Origin: Paenibacillus methanolicus
GTDB taxonomy: Bacteria; Bacillota; Bacilli; Paenibacillales; Paenibacillaceae
Direction: 5' to 3'
Length of the DNA stretch: 64,000 nucleotides
Assembly (NCBI RefSeq): GCF_008124765.1
Contig: NZ_VNHS01000002.1
Span: 248,001-312,000, forward strand
The notes beneath the pieces are model-generated. The model was given only the letters and a program-made list of their open reading frames with translations. It made no database searches and was not told the origin of the DNA. The translations under genes and the position numbers were made by a program. How positions within the stretch are numbered: the stretch's first letter is position 1; every line of letters starts with the position of its first letter. This document shows positions 8,838 through 17,490 of this stretch, in pieces.

Positions 8838-9834
8838 AACTTTCCTCCACTCCTTCGCTCTCGCTGAGTATTTGATCAATTTGAACCGCCAACCGTTCTC
8901 TGATCGAGCCTGCACTACCGATATATTTAAGCTTGTCGCCGACTTTAATGTCGAGTCCCGCGGTTATTGGTTTGTTAAGCGCGATGACATCGCCGACGCT
9001 GAGTCCGAGAAACTCCTGTATGTTGATCGTCGACTGGCCGAGCTCGGCTACGATCGACAGCTTCGCTTTGCTCACGCGACTCTTGAGCACCTCGACCTCT
9101 TCCGGCGCTCTCGTTTTCTTCTGCGATACGAACCAATGGTGCACGGACAGTCTAGACATGATTGGCTCAATGACGACATGGGGAATACATAAGTTGATCA
9201 TGCCCGTCGTATCGCCGATCTTCGTGCTGAGCGAGATCAGGGCAATCGTTTCGTTCGGCGAGACGATCTGCATAAACTGCGGGTTGGTCTCCAATGCCTC
9301 CATGCGCGGCGATATGTCGATGACGGTCTTCCATGCTTCCTGAAGACTCTCGAGCGTACGGCCGAAAATGCGCTCCATGATCGTCGTTTCGATCTCTGTC
9401 AGCGCATTGATCTTGGAAGGCGCGATGCCTTGTCCGCCTAGCAGCCTGTCCACCATCGCGAAAGCGACGTTCGGATGAACCTCGAGTACCATGCGTCCTT
9501 CAAGCGGTTCCGCTTCGAAAATGTTCAGGATTGTCATTTTCGGAATGGAGCGAATGAATTCGTCATAAGGCAGCTGTTCAACCTGAACGACGCTAATCTG
9601 GACGAACGTCCGCAATTGTGCCGAGAAATAGGTTGTCAGGAACCTGGCGAAGTTCTCGTGAATCCGCGTTAAGCTGCGAATATGGTCTTTCGAAAAGCGC
9701 ACTGCGCGCTTGAATTCATATGAGCGGATTTTGCGCTGAGTCTCTTCCTTCTTTAACTCTTCCGCGTCCATTTCACCGGATGATAACGCTGCAAGCAGCG
9801 CGTCTATCTCGCTTTGCGATAATACATCAACCAA
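8827..9834 (-). CDS. fliM: FliM, flagellar motor switch protein
   Basis: C-ring protein linking FliG to FliY and binding CheY-P. The start is TTG 9834, 6 nt after GGGGGGAG, giving MVDVLSQSEIDALLAALSSG, the standard N-terminus with the EIDALL CheY-P-binding motif. 335 aa: a central CheC-like domain lacking the catalytic pattern and a C-terminal SPOA domain. Its 3' end overlaps fliY by 11 bp in another frame. Confidence 0.95.
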   Translation of the reverse strand: MVDVLSQSEIDALLAALSSGEMDAEELKKEETQRKIRSYEFKRAVRFSKDHIRSLTRIHENFARFLTTYFSAQLRTFVQISVVQVEQLPYDEFIRSIPKMTILNIFEAEPLEGRMVLEVHPNVAFAMVDRLLGGQGIAPSKINALTEIETTIMERIFGRTLESLQEAWKTVIDISPRMEALETNPQFMQIVSPNETIALISLSTKIGDTTGMINLCIPHVVIEPIMSRLSVHHWFVSQKKTRAPEEVEVLKSRVSKAKLSIVAELGQSTINIQEFLGLSVGDVIALNKPITAGLDIKVGDKLKYIGSAGSIRERLAVQIDQILSESEGVEESYDE

Positions 9835-9871
9835 TGTTCTCCCCCCTTTCAAGGATGCGTCAAAAGCCTGA

Positions 9872-10360
9872 CTAGATCTGAGCCACCAAAATATTCGTAA
9901 TCGTAACGTTGACCAGCTTGCCTTCGGACGATTCGGTTAACTTTTCGTTAATCAGGTTAAGCAGTTTTGATTGTAACGCATCCTTGCCTTGCGAGCCACT
10001 GACTTCTTCTGGATTGATATCGCCGAGCGTGCTGATAATAATCGGCTTAATGGCGAATTCCTTGATTAACTCGAACTCCGCTTTCGTTTCCGCCGTGTCC
10101 AGCTGGAATGCAAAGTCGATTTGCACAATATATGTCGGATCGGACAGGTTCGTCTTGATCCCCTTCAACTCGCTTGTCACCGCAACTAGCTCGTCGGCGG
10201 TAATTTTCTCCGCCTCCACGTTCTGTACGCTCTCTTCCGCTTGTTTGGCCGGATCATTCGAGCCGCCGCCCAATATGTTATTGAACAGAACGATCGCCAC
10301 CACCGCGATTAAGGTTATGGCGAGCAAAATTGTGATAAGCCAAGGCAGCATTTTTTTCAT
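9872..10360 (-). CDS. fliL: FliL, basal-body stator-associated protein
   Basis: Inner-membrane protein that surrounds and stabilises the stator units. 162 aa: a lysine pair, one transmembrane helix (about 5-27), a Gly/Ser hinge, then a periplasmic (outer face) domain with FAIKPIIISTLGDINPEEV and the typical ending LVNVTITNILVAQI. It starts 2 bp after the flbD stop and lies upstream of fliM as in Bacillus. Confidence 0.92.
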   Translation of the reverse strand: MKKMLPWLITILLAITLIAVVAIVLFNNILGGGSNDPAKQAEESVQNVEAEKITADELVAVTSELKGIKTNLSDPTYIVQIDFAFQLDTAETKAEFELIKEFAIKPIIISTLGDINPEEVSGSQGKDALQSKLLNLINEKLTESSEGKLVNVTITNILVAQI

Positions 10361-10362
10361 CG

Positions 10363-10584
10363 TTATGGACCCTCCGATTGTACGCTCTTGATTGTCGCGG
10401 CGTTCACGCCAATCGCTTGCAAATATGTCTGCATGGAGGAAATGACGTCCGTCGCTTTCTCCCGCACCATGAATTTCTTCCCGGTCGTCAGGGTAAGCAG
10501 CGTGTCCGGCGTCTCTTCGATCACTTCGATCAGTAGCGCGTTCACGAATATGGTCGAGCCGTTCAAACGCGTTACAGCAATCAT
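10363..10584 (-). CDS. flbD: FlbD/SwrD family flagellar protein
   Basis: Small conserved fla/che protein; the Bacillus relative SwrD raises flagellar power for swarming. 73 aa from ATG 10584, 6 nt after GAGGGGG, giving MIAVTRLNGSTIFVNALLIE with the family pattern of an ITLTRLNG-type start and a TLTTGKK turn. No transmembrane segment. It lies between flgE and fliL, the usual place. Confidence 0.92.
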   Translation of the reverse strand: MIAVTRLNGSTIFVNALLIEVIEETPDTLLTLTTGKKFMVREKATDVISSMQTYLQAIGVNAATIKSVQSEGP

Positions 10585-10600
10585 GTAAATCCCCCTCAAG

Positions 10601-10629
10601 GATAAGGGGAGGACTTGACCTCCCCTATC
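10601..10629. other. Stable intergenic hairpin between flgE and flbD
   Basis: Arms AGGGGAGG and CCTCCCCT (10605-10612 / 10619-10626) with a 6-nt loop; GAT/ATC extends the stem past a one-base bulge. No T-run follows on the minus strand, so it is not a standard terminator. It may be an mRNA stabiliser or processing site that separates the hook-gene section from downstream genes. Role is inference. Confidence 0.6.
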
Positions 10630-10665
10630 TTACTTCAGAACTGTTAGGAAAAAATTAACTTTTTA

Positions 10666-11493
10666 TTAGCGCTTCAGGTTAACGACTTCTTGCAAAATTT
10701 CGTCGGAAGTCGTGATGATGCGGGAGTTCGCCTGGAAACCGCGCTGCGCGACGATCATCTCCGTGAATTCCGCCGTCAGTTCGACGTTGGACATTTCGAG
10801 CTGGCCGGCTACGATCGATCCCGTGCCTGCTTCGGCGTTAGCCGCTTCGGACAGCTCTGCTGCTCCGTCAGGGTTGGAGTTGGCGGTAATTTGGTACAAG
10901 TTGCCGCCTATTTTCTCGAGACCGTTCGGATTATTGACTTTCACGACGCCGATCTTGAAGTCGGTCGCGGCCGTCGTGCCGTCGGCATTCACGCCGATAA
11001 TCGTGCCGTCGCCGGAGATGGAGAACGACTTGATTTCGGCATCCAGCGTAATCGGCGCGCCGTCAGAGCTCAATACGAACATTCCGTCCGCGTTGACAAG
11101 CTGGTTGTTCGCGTCCAGCGTGAAGTTGCCGGCACGCGTCAGATATGGCGTTTCTTGCGCGCCGTCGCCTGTCGCCGTTACGGCGAAGAAACCGTCGCCA
11201 TCGATGCGGACGTCCGTCGGCACGTTCGTCGTGACCGCGCTGCCCGGCGTATGAATCGTATCGATCGAAGCCGCCGCGACGCCTAGGCCGATCTGCTTGG
11301 CATTCACGCCGCCCGTCACGCCTTCCGTAGGGGCGGTAACGCCGGATACCGTCTGGCTCAAGATATCCTTGAACATGACGCGTCCTGCCTTAAAGCCGAC
11401 CGTGTTCACGTTCGCGATGTTGTTACCGATGACGTCGAGCTTCGTTTGGAAACCGCGCATGCCTGAAACACCGGAGTACATAGATCTTAGCAT
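10666..11493 (-). CDS. flgE: Flagellar hook protein FlgE (FlgG-like rod/hook family)
   Basis: Axial protein of the hook. 275 aa, close to the short Bacillus hook protein. N-terminal rod-protein signature MLRSMYSGVSGMRGFQTKLD with NNIANVNTVGFK, and C-terminal EMIVAQRGFQANSRIITTSDE, both coiled regions used for axial polymerisation. A central DGFFAVT segment is typical of FlgE/FlgG. It follows flgD and the hook-length gene fliK, supporting hook rather than distal rod; older annotation calls this flgG. Preceded by TCAGGAGGTAATC. Confidence 0.92.
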   Translation of the reverse strand: MLRSMYSGVSGMRGFQTKLDVIGNNIANVNTVGFKAGRVMFKDILSQTVSGVTAPTEGVTGGVNAKQIGLGVAAASIDTIHTPGSAVTTNVPTDVRIDGDGFFAVTATGDGAQETPYLTRAGNFTLDANNQLVNADGMFVLSSDGAPITLDAEIKSFSISGDGTIIGVNADGTTAATDFKIGVVKVNNPNGLEKIGGNLYQITANSNPDGAAELSEAANAEAGTGSIVAGQLEMSNVELTAEFTEMIVAQRGFQANSRIITTSDEILQEVVNLKR

Positions 11494-11619
11494 TCGTAGA
11501 TTACCTCCTGAGTATTGGGTTTATGATGGACTTTTTTTAATCGTTATGGGTGCATCAGTCGGTCAGCAGCCCGCGGCTTCCTTCAAAAGAGGTCCAGCCG
11601 AATTGTTCATGCCTGTCGA

Positions 11620-11994
11620 TTACGAAATGACTACCGCGCTATCGATTTGCGTAAATACGTTGTTTTTCAAGCTATTACCGTCCATCGCGGTCACGACGGT
11701 CCGGCTGGGTACGTTGACGATCATGGCAACGTCTTTGCAGATGACGAGCGAATCCTTCGCCCCTTTGGCAGCCGCTTGGTCGATCGCGCCTTCAATCTTG
11801 CTCAAGGTATCCACGCCGAGAGTAATGCCTCGCTGGCGCATCCTCGTCTCCGCATGCTGGCTGAACTTGAGCACTTGGCTGTCCAGCATGTCCTTAAAAG
11901 CGGTATTAGGCACCGGATTCGCGGCCGGTTTCCCTAACGGTCTTGCGCCTTGCGCGCCAATCTGCAGCTGTCCGATCGTTAGACGGTTATTCAC
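11620..11994 (-). CDS. Flagellar operon protein of unknown function (TIGR02530-type)
   Basis: Small conserved protein found between flgD and flgE in Firmicute fla/che operons. The GTG at 11994, overlapping the end of flgD by 8 bp and following AAGGAG, gives MNNRLTIGQLQIG, which resembles the family start; an upstream GTG at 12006 is possible. 124 aa, with KFSQHAETRMRQRGI and a C-terminal TVVTAMDGNSLKNNVFTQID. No membrane segment. Its role is not established; position suggests hook assembly. Confidence 0.82.
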   Translation of the reverse strand: MNNRLTIGQLQIGAQGARPLGKPAANPVPNTAFKDMLDSQVLKFSQHAETRMRQRGITLGVDTLSKIEGAIDQAAAKGAKDSLVICKDVAMIVNVPSRTVVTAMDGNSLKNNVFTQIDSAVVIS

Positions 11995-12421
11995 CTTCTC
12001 CTTCACCGCCTTGTCCGATCGACACAATCTTATCCAGCGGTACAGACTCGCCGTCTACGACCGCATATTGCACGCTGTCGCGAACCACGATCGATTCCAC
12101 CATGCCGGACTCCAACGACGTGCCGTTCTCGTCGCTCTGGTACCACTCTACGTTCTTGCCGATCATGCTTGAAGCCAGTCCCAAATTCTGACTTAGCTTG
12201 CCCATATTTTCGGACATGTTCATCAGCTGTTCAACCGACGAGAATTGAGCCATTTGCGCAATAAAATCCGTATCCTGCATAGGTTGCATCGGGTCTTGGT
12301 TTTTCAGCTGCGTCACGAGAATTTTCAGAAACTCGTCTTTGCCGAGCGTGTTCGTCTTGCCCGTTACGCCGGATGCTTGCGCGCTGCTTGCCGAGGATGT
12401 TCCGGTAATCGTATTTGCCAT
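11987..12421 (-). CDS. flgD: FlgD, hook capping protein
   Basis: Scaffold that caps the growing hook. 144 aa, the short Firmicute form consisting mainly of the conserved N-terminal region: LGKDEFLKILVTQLKNQDPMQPMQDTDFIAQMAQFSSVEQL-type sequence at about 27-67. The end is acidic and glycine-rich. It lies between fliK and the TIGR02530-type gene and overlaps the latter's start. Confidence 0.94.
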   Translation of the reverse strand: MANTITGTSSASSAQASGVTGKTNTLGKDEFLKILVTQLKNQDPMQPMQDTDFIAQMAQFSSVEQLMNMSENMGKLSQNLGLASSMIGKNVEWYQSDENGTSLESGMVESIVVRDSVQYAVVDGESVPLDKIVSIGQGGEGEGE

Positions 12422-12458
12422 CGCTCTTTCACCTCCGTTCCGACCAAGGGCTTATTCG

Positions 12459-13886
12459 TTATGCCGTCGTGTTGATCTCTCTGCCAAAGCCCAAAGTGCG
12501 GGTAACTGCTTGTTCTACGGCCGCTTGCTCCGCTTCTGGATTATAGCCGTTTATTTCATTGACCGCATCGCGGTTAGAACCACCCTGTTTGGTGGAATGC
12601 TGATCACGAGCACCTTTGCCATTACCGCTGTGGAACATGTTCGACTCGAATGCATTCGAGCTTTGCGTCACTTCCAACCGTTCGACCTGAAGGCCTTGCG
12701 TCTGCAACTGGTTGCGAAGCTGGGCGATTTGGTTCTCCAGCATATCTTTCGCGGCTGCCGATTCGGCTACGAACACCGCCGTTAACTGCCCATTCTGCAC
12801 CGCGATCCGAATGTCCACTTGGCCCAAATGAGCCGGAGCCAAGGAAATGGTCGCTTCGGAGAGGCCATCCTTCGTCTTCACGTTAAATTGGTTCACCATC
12901 ATGTCCTTCATCGTTTCCGCGAATTTCTCCGCCGGAACCGGCTGCGGCATGACGAGCTTGCCTGTTGGTTCTAAACGCGGCTGATTGTCCGGCGTTGTCA
13001 CCGCGATCGGCACGATCGTTCCTTCGGTGCTCGCCGTCTCTTGCGCCGGTGCGGCTACTGCAGATTCTGCCGAAGTCGCCTCTTCCGTCGGCACGACCGT
13101 CGTCAGTACGCTTGCATGAAGAAGCTGCGCCCCCATGCGATGCAAATGCGATGACTGTGCCGGCACGCTTGCGGTACTTGCCTCATCCGCGCCGCCGCTC
13201 TGGATAGCTGGCGCTGCGTTAGTCCCGTTAACCGCTTGATCCACCGTTTTCACTTGCTTGGTGATCGCCGTCATCATGTCTTTGCTAATAGCGCCTGTCT
13301 TGTCTTGTTGCAGAACCGCCTGAAGCTCTTTCAGCATCCCTTGCAAAGCGCCGATTGCCGTTTCTTCTCCGGACGCCGCTGCCGTCACGTCAACCGCCTG
13401 CTGCGTTTGAATCGCTTGCTGAAGCTGCGGGATCGATTCGAGCATGGCCAGCAAGTTGTCCAGGTCTCCGAGTATACCGGTCATATCTTCGCTTGTCACT
13501 GGTTCATCTTGGTCCGCGTCTTTCATCTCGCCAAGCTGTGCCAGCAAACTTTCGACGAACGCAGCTAGTTCTTCCTCGGTCGGATTTTCGCTCAACGTCT
13601 GCGTTGCCTTTGTTTCCGCCGTGCTATCCATGGATTCAGTGGCTTGCGATTTGTCAGCGGCATCCGATTCGACTGCTTGCGTATCCGTATTATTTACCGG
13701 GTCCGCCTTATTTTGATCGACGTCCGATTTGCTGTTTGCGCTCTTCATCGTCTGATCGAGTTTCTTGCTAAAGTCGCCTGAAGCGCCTTTGTCCGACATG
13801 GAGGTCTTATTGGTAGAAGAAGGTTGCGTATTGGCCGTAGGTGCTGGCTGCACCGCCGCCATCGGCATCATTGTTGTCATGGGCAT
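12459..13886 (-). CDS. fliK: FliK, hook-length control protein
   Basis: Secreted ruler that triggers the export switch through FlhB. The start ATG 13886 lies 8 nt after AAAGGAGGTGA; an in-frame GTG 12 nt upstream falls inside that site. 475 aa, most of it low-complexity Thr/Ala/Gln/Asp sequence as expected for FliK. The C-terminal Flg_hook domain (about 330-415) contains ATISLAPAHLGQVDIRIAV and a following coiled QIAQLRNQLQTQGLQVERLEV-like segment. A second FliK-like gene occurs at 34438-36510. Confidence 0.9.
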   Translation of the reverse strand: MPMTTMMPMAAVQPAPTANTQPSSTNKTSMSDKGASGDFSKKLDQTMKSANSKSDVDQNKADPVNNTDTQAVESDAADKSQATESMDSTAETKATQTLSENPTEEELAAFVESLLAQLGEMKDADQDEPVTSEDMTGILGDLDNLLAMLESIPQLQQAIQTQQAVDVTAAASGEETAIGALQGMLKELQAVLQQDKTGAISKDMMTAITKQVKTVDQAVNGTNAAPAIQSGGADEASTASVPAQSSHLHRMGAQLLHASVLTTVVPTEEATSAESAVAAPAQETASTEGTIVPIAVTTPDNQPRLEPTGKLVMPQPVPAEKFAETMKDMMVNQFNVKTKDGLSEATISLAPAHLGQVDIRIAVQNGQLTAVFVAESAAAKDMLENQIAQLRNQLQTQGLQVERLEVTQSSNAFESNMFHSGNGKGARDQHSTKQGGSNRDAVNEINGYNPEAEQAAVEQAVTRTLGFGREINTTA

Positions 13887-13913
13887 CTTAGTTGTCACCT
13901 CCTTTCAAATGAA

Positions 13914-14849
13914 TTATTTACCGGTCATCAGCTTGGAAACAAGCTGCGCTGTAATTCCTTCATTTAACGAAGACATTTCCGACAAAATCGACGAACGTGC
14001 TGAGCTGTCAACCGCATTTAGGATCCGTAACACTTTGCTAGGGCTCACCTCCGACATTTTGATCAGAAGCTCGGCGGCGTTGGCCGCAGGCATATTCGTA
14101 AACGTATCTTTCAGCTGCGTCGTGCTAAGCGATGAGGACGGTTCTTCCGTCGTCGTCGTTTGCTTATTGAGGCGGGCCTGGAGCGCCGCGATTTGTTGGT
14201 CTTTCGCGCTCTTGATGTCCTTCAGCTTCACGGTCGCTTCCGCGGCCGTCTTCGGCGTCATCTTCTCCAGGACCTTGGCTTGATCATCCGTACGCATCGA
14301 GTTCAACACGAGTACCGCTTCGTCAAGCTCCATCGCTTCCATAATAGGGGCGGCTTTACTAGGCGACATCTTCGCGTACGTATCGGCCAGCGCTTTGATC
14401 TTCGCCGCATATTCTTCGTCGCTTAGCTTCGACGTGTCGCTCTCTTCCTTCTGCGCGCTTAGCTGCTTCACTTGATTTTGAAGGTCGCCGATTTGCTTAT
14501 CCTTGACGGTCTGCTGACCGGTCGCCTCTTGCAGCGCCTTCTCCTTGGCCGACAACTGCTGCTTAAGCTGCGCGATTACCGCGTTCTGCTCTTCAGCCGC
14601 TTTGGCTGTCGCGCCTGCATCCGCGTTCTCGCCGTCACCGGCCGAAGTTTCGCTTTCCGTTACCGGATCCGGCAGCACTTCATTCAGAAACGGGATGGAG
14701 TCGCCAACGGTCAGCACCTTGTTCCTCAGGTCGAAGTTAAACAACGTGAGCAGCACGCCGAGCAGTACGATGGTGAACAGGATAGGGGTGACGAAAAACA
14801 TGAACCGCTCAAACCCGCTATATCCCTTCTCCGCTTCCAATTCTGACAC
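13914..14849 (-). CDS. MotE/YlxF-like protein with MgtE N-terminal domain
   Basis: 311 aa from GTG 14849 (6 nt after GGAGGAGGGG). One transmembrane helix at about 17-38, an acidic/Ala-rich stretch, a coiled coil (about 85-140), then two MgtE_N-type helical repeats (SPSKAAPIMEAMELDEAVLVLNSM-like and MPAANAAELLIKMSEVSPSKVLRIL-like patterns). It is the gene between fliJ and fliK, corresponding to Bacillus ylxF and to MotE of other bacteria, a periplasmic motility chaperone. Function here is by homology and position only. Confidence 0.85.
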   Translation of the reverse strand: MSELEAEKGYSGFERFMFFVTPILFTIVLLGVLLTLFNFDLRNKVLTVGDSIPFLNEVLPDPVTESETSAGDGENADAGATAKAAEEQNAVIAQLKQQLSAKEKALQEATGQQTVKDKQIGDLQNQVKQLSAQKEESDTSKLSDEEYAAKIKALADTYAKMSPSKAAPIMEAMELDEAVLVLNSMRTDDQAKVLEKMTPKTAAEATVKLKDIKSAKDQQIAALQARLNKQTTTTEEPSSSLSTTQLKDTFTNMPAANAAELLIKMSEVSPSKVLRILNAVDSSARSSILSEMSSLNEGITAQLVSKLMTGK

Positions 14850-14894
14850 GAATTACCCCTCCTCCGGTCTTTAAACGCTCTGTAGTCGTATGGG

Positions 14895-15338
14895 TTAAGC
14901 CGGCGCGACGTATCGAACCGTCGCGATCTCGTCCAGCTCGTTCTGTTCTTGCAGCATTATCACCGCGCGGTATTGATGTAAAGCTTTATCCTTGGCCTTC
15001 AGCCATACCTTCTCGTCTTGCATCTTCTCTGTCAACTTCGAACGGCTCAGCTCGACTTCTCGCTGCGCTTTGCGGATGTCGGCTTGCTTGCGCATGATGC
15101 GGGAATCGATAAACTCAACGTACCGTTGCATGTCGAGCAACTCGGAGAGCGACGTGCCTCCGCTTGCGGCCTCCTGCAGCCTGTCCATCCACGAGCTCCG
15201 TTCGGCGATCAATTCGCTCAGCGAGGCCTCTTCGGCCTGCAGCTTGCCGATTGCCGCGGACAATACCGTCTCGGCTTGCGATTTCTCGCTCGCCTTTAAG
15301 TCGACGATTTTTTGATAGGCATACTTAAACTTGGCCAT
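14895..15338 (-). CDS. fliJ: FliJ, export chaperone/ATPase stalk
   Basis: 147 aa, almost entirely alpha-helical coiled coil, starting MAKFKYAYQKIVDLKASEKS. FliJ sits in the centre of the FliI hexamer like the gamma subunit of F1 and couples it to FlhA. It is directly downstream of fliI, as usual. The family is recognised mostly by length, coiled coil and position. Confidence 0.9.
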   Translation of the reverse strand: MAKFKYAYQKIVDLKASEKSQAETVLSAAIGKLQAEEASLSELIAERSSWMDRLQEAASGGTSLSELLDMQRYVEFIDSRIMRKQADIRKAQREVELSRSKLTEKMQDEKVWLKAKDKALHQYRAVIMLQEQNELDEIATVRYVAPA

Positions 15339-15347
15339 TCCTTACGA

Positions 15348-16673
15348 TCAGCTCCGTTCGAATTCACTTAACAGCGCGTGCACCGCTTCCTCGTAACTTA
15401 CTTTCTCCGTCGTCTTCTGACGGGTAAACGCGTTGATGGTACCGATCCTGTCGATCGCTCGGTCAATTTCCGCATTTGAACCTCGTTGGTACGCCCCGAT
15501 ATTAATGAGGTCTTCCGAATCCTTATAGGTAGCGAGCAGCCGCTTCAACTCATTCGCCGCATCCTGCTGCTCTTCCGGCACGATTTCTTTCATAACGCGG
15601 CTGATGGATTGAAGCACGTCGATCGCCGGGTAATGGCCCTTCTGGGCGATTGCGCGGCTTAGTACGATGTGACCGTCCAAGATGCCTCGGACCGCGTCGG
15701 CAATCGGCTCGTTCATATCGTCCCCGTCGACAAGCACGGTGTAGAACGCCGTAATCGAACCTCTCGGTCCTGTCCCTGCGCGTTCAAGCAGCTTCGGCAA
15801 ATTCGCGAATACGGATGGCGTGTAACCGCGCGTCGCCGGCGGTTCGCCGATCGCAAGACCAACTTCGCGAAGCGCTTGAGCATAACGGGTAACCGAGTCC
15901 ATCATAAGCATGACGTTCAAGCCGCGATCGCGGAAGTATTCCGCGATACTCGTTGCGATCAAGGCGCCTTTCATCCGAATCAGCGCCGGCTGGTCCGAAG
16001 TCGCGACGATCACGACCGAGCGGGCCAGACCTTCCGGTCCCAAATCCTTCTCGACGAACTCGAGCACCTCGCGTCCGCGTTCGCCGACAAGAGCTATAAC
16101 GTTCACATCGGCCGAAGTGTTTCTAGCAATCATACCCAAGAGCGTACTCTTGCCGACGCCTGAACCTGCGAAGATACCGATACGTTGACCTTGTCCAACG
16201 GTGAGCAGGCCGTCGATGGCTCTCACGCCGACCGTCAGCGGCGTCTTGACCCGCGGACGGGCCAACGGGTTGCTCGGTTCGTTATGCGTTGAATAATGCG
16301 GCATTCTGGCCGGGAGCATCGAACTGTCCAGCGGCTGGCCCAAGCCGTCGAGCACTTTGCCCAGCAGCTCTGAGCCAACCTGCACGGTAAGTGGTTTGCC
16401 GGTACCGACCACGTCGCACCCCGGACCGATCGAAGCTAGCTCGCCGAGCGGCATTAGAATCAATTTATTGTCGCGGAAGCCAACGACTTCCGCTTTAAGC
16501 GGCTTGGATGCTTTCGTCGGGTAGATATAGCACACATCGCCAATGCTTGCATCCGGACCTTCCGACTCGACCGTCAAACCGATAACCTGCGTAACTTTGC
16601 CGTTCACCCGTACGGGATCGATCGGACGCATGTGCTCGATATATTTCATCGGATCCAGTTTAAGCGTGGCCAT
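15348..16673 (-). CDS. fliI: FliI, flagellar export ATPase
   Basis: Hexameric ATPase related to F1-beta that energises loading of export substrates. 441 aa; Walker A GSGVGKST at about 170-177, Walker B region in GLNVMLMMDSVTRYAQA, and the type III ATPase pattern GEPPATRGYTPSVFANLPKLLERAG (positions about 280-305). It starts right after the fliH stop with GAGGGGG spacing and precedes fliJ. Confidence 0.96.
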   Translation of the reverse strand: MATLKLDPMKYIEHMRPIDPVRVNGKVTQVIGLTVESEGPDASIGDVCYIYPTKASKPLKAEVVGFRDNKLILMPLGELASIGPGCDVVGTGKPLTVQVGSELLGKVLDGLGQPLDSSMLPARMPHYSTHNEPSNPLARPRVKTPLTVGVRAIDGLLTVGQGQRIGIFAGSGVGKSTLLGMIARNTSADVNVIALVGERGREVLEFVEKDLGPEGLARSVVIVATSDQPALIRMKGALIATSIAEYFRDRGLNVMLMMDSVTRYAQALREVGLAIGEPPATRGYTPSVFANLPKLLERAGTGPRGSITAFYTVLVDGDDMNEPIADAVRGILDGHIVLSRAIAQKGHYPAIDVLQSISRVMKEIVPEEQQDAANELKRLLATYKDSEDLINIGAYQRGSNAEIDRAIDRIGTINAFTRQKTTEKVSYEEAVHALLSEFERS

Positions 16674-16674
16674 G

Positions 16675-17490
16675 TTATGCCCCCTCTTCGCCTGGCTGAA
16701 GCGCTAGCTGCATCAGCTCGCGTTTTATCTCGGACAACTGCGTATCTATCCGGGCATCAATACTACCAAAGGCGGAGCGAATCACGCAACCACCGTCTTT
16801 TACCGTTACGTCAGGCACAATTTGGAGCTCGGCTTGCGAGTCGATCGCCAAGTGAAGCTCTTCGCGGGCAGCCTGGATAAAATTCAGCTGCGAAGGCGAT
16901 ACGCACAACGTGATGACGCCTTGTTCGCGTCTTCTGGAAAGCGCCTTCGTCACCTGCTCGATCGTCCATTCAGGCGACATTGCCAGCTGCTTGCCGATAA
17001 TCTTCTCGGCAATGGAGGTACTAAGTTCCACCAGGAACGGCTCTGCTTCTTGAATGATTTCTTCTTTCATCCTGTAGGCGCCTTCGAGTATCGTCTTCGC
17101 TTCGCCCAGAGACGTTTCCCATTGTTGGCGAATTTCTTGCTCGGCTTCTTCGCGGCCCTCGTTGTAACCGGTCTGATACCCTTCGCTGCGCATTTGTTCA
17201 AAGTGCTGCAGGTCGAGCTCGCGGCGCTCCTGCCACCATTGTTCAATGGCGGCATTCGCGTCGTCCAACATCTGCTGTATTTCGGCAGCGACCTCTTCCA
17301 TTCGTTGCTTCGCGAAATTCTCGGCATCTTGAATGATTTGGTCGCGCAGCGAAATTGTTTCTTGATCTGGCCCGGGCGGGGTGTTTCGATCTTCTCCCTG
17401 CTGGGTATTAGCATAATAGTTGCGGAAAACTTCCAGACGTTTCAGATCGTCTAATGAAACGACATGGGTGGATTTATGAAGGCTAGACAA
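16675..17490 (-). CDS. fliH: FliH, negative regulator/stator of FliI
   Basis: Binds FliI and tethers it to the C-ring. I choose TTG 17490, 9 nt after GGAGGAG and overlapping the fliG stop by 8 bp; ATG 17499 is an alternative with poor spacing. 271 aa: Gln/Glu-rich coiled coil (about 45-135) with the GxxxG-like stretch EGYQTGYNEGREEAEQ, then a C-terminal V-ATPase-E-like domain (LSTSIAEKIIGKQLA, DGGCVIRSAFGSIDARID). Order fliG-fliH-fliI is canonical. Confidence 0.9.
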   Translation of the reverse strand: MSSLHKSTHVVSLDDLKRLEVFRNYYANTQQGEDRNTPPGPDQETISLRDQIIQDAENFAKQRMEEVAAEIQQMLDDANAAIEQWWQERRELDLQHFEQMRSEGYQTGYNEGREEAEQEIRQQWETSLGEAKTILEGAYRMKEEIIQEAEPFLVELSTSIAEKIIGKQLAMSPEWTIEQVTKALSRRREQGVITLCVSPSQLNFIQAAREELHLAIDSQAELQIVPDVTVKDGGCVIRSAFGSIDARIDTQLSEIKRELMQLALQPGEEGA

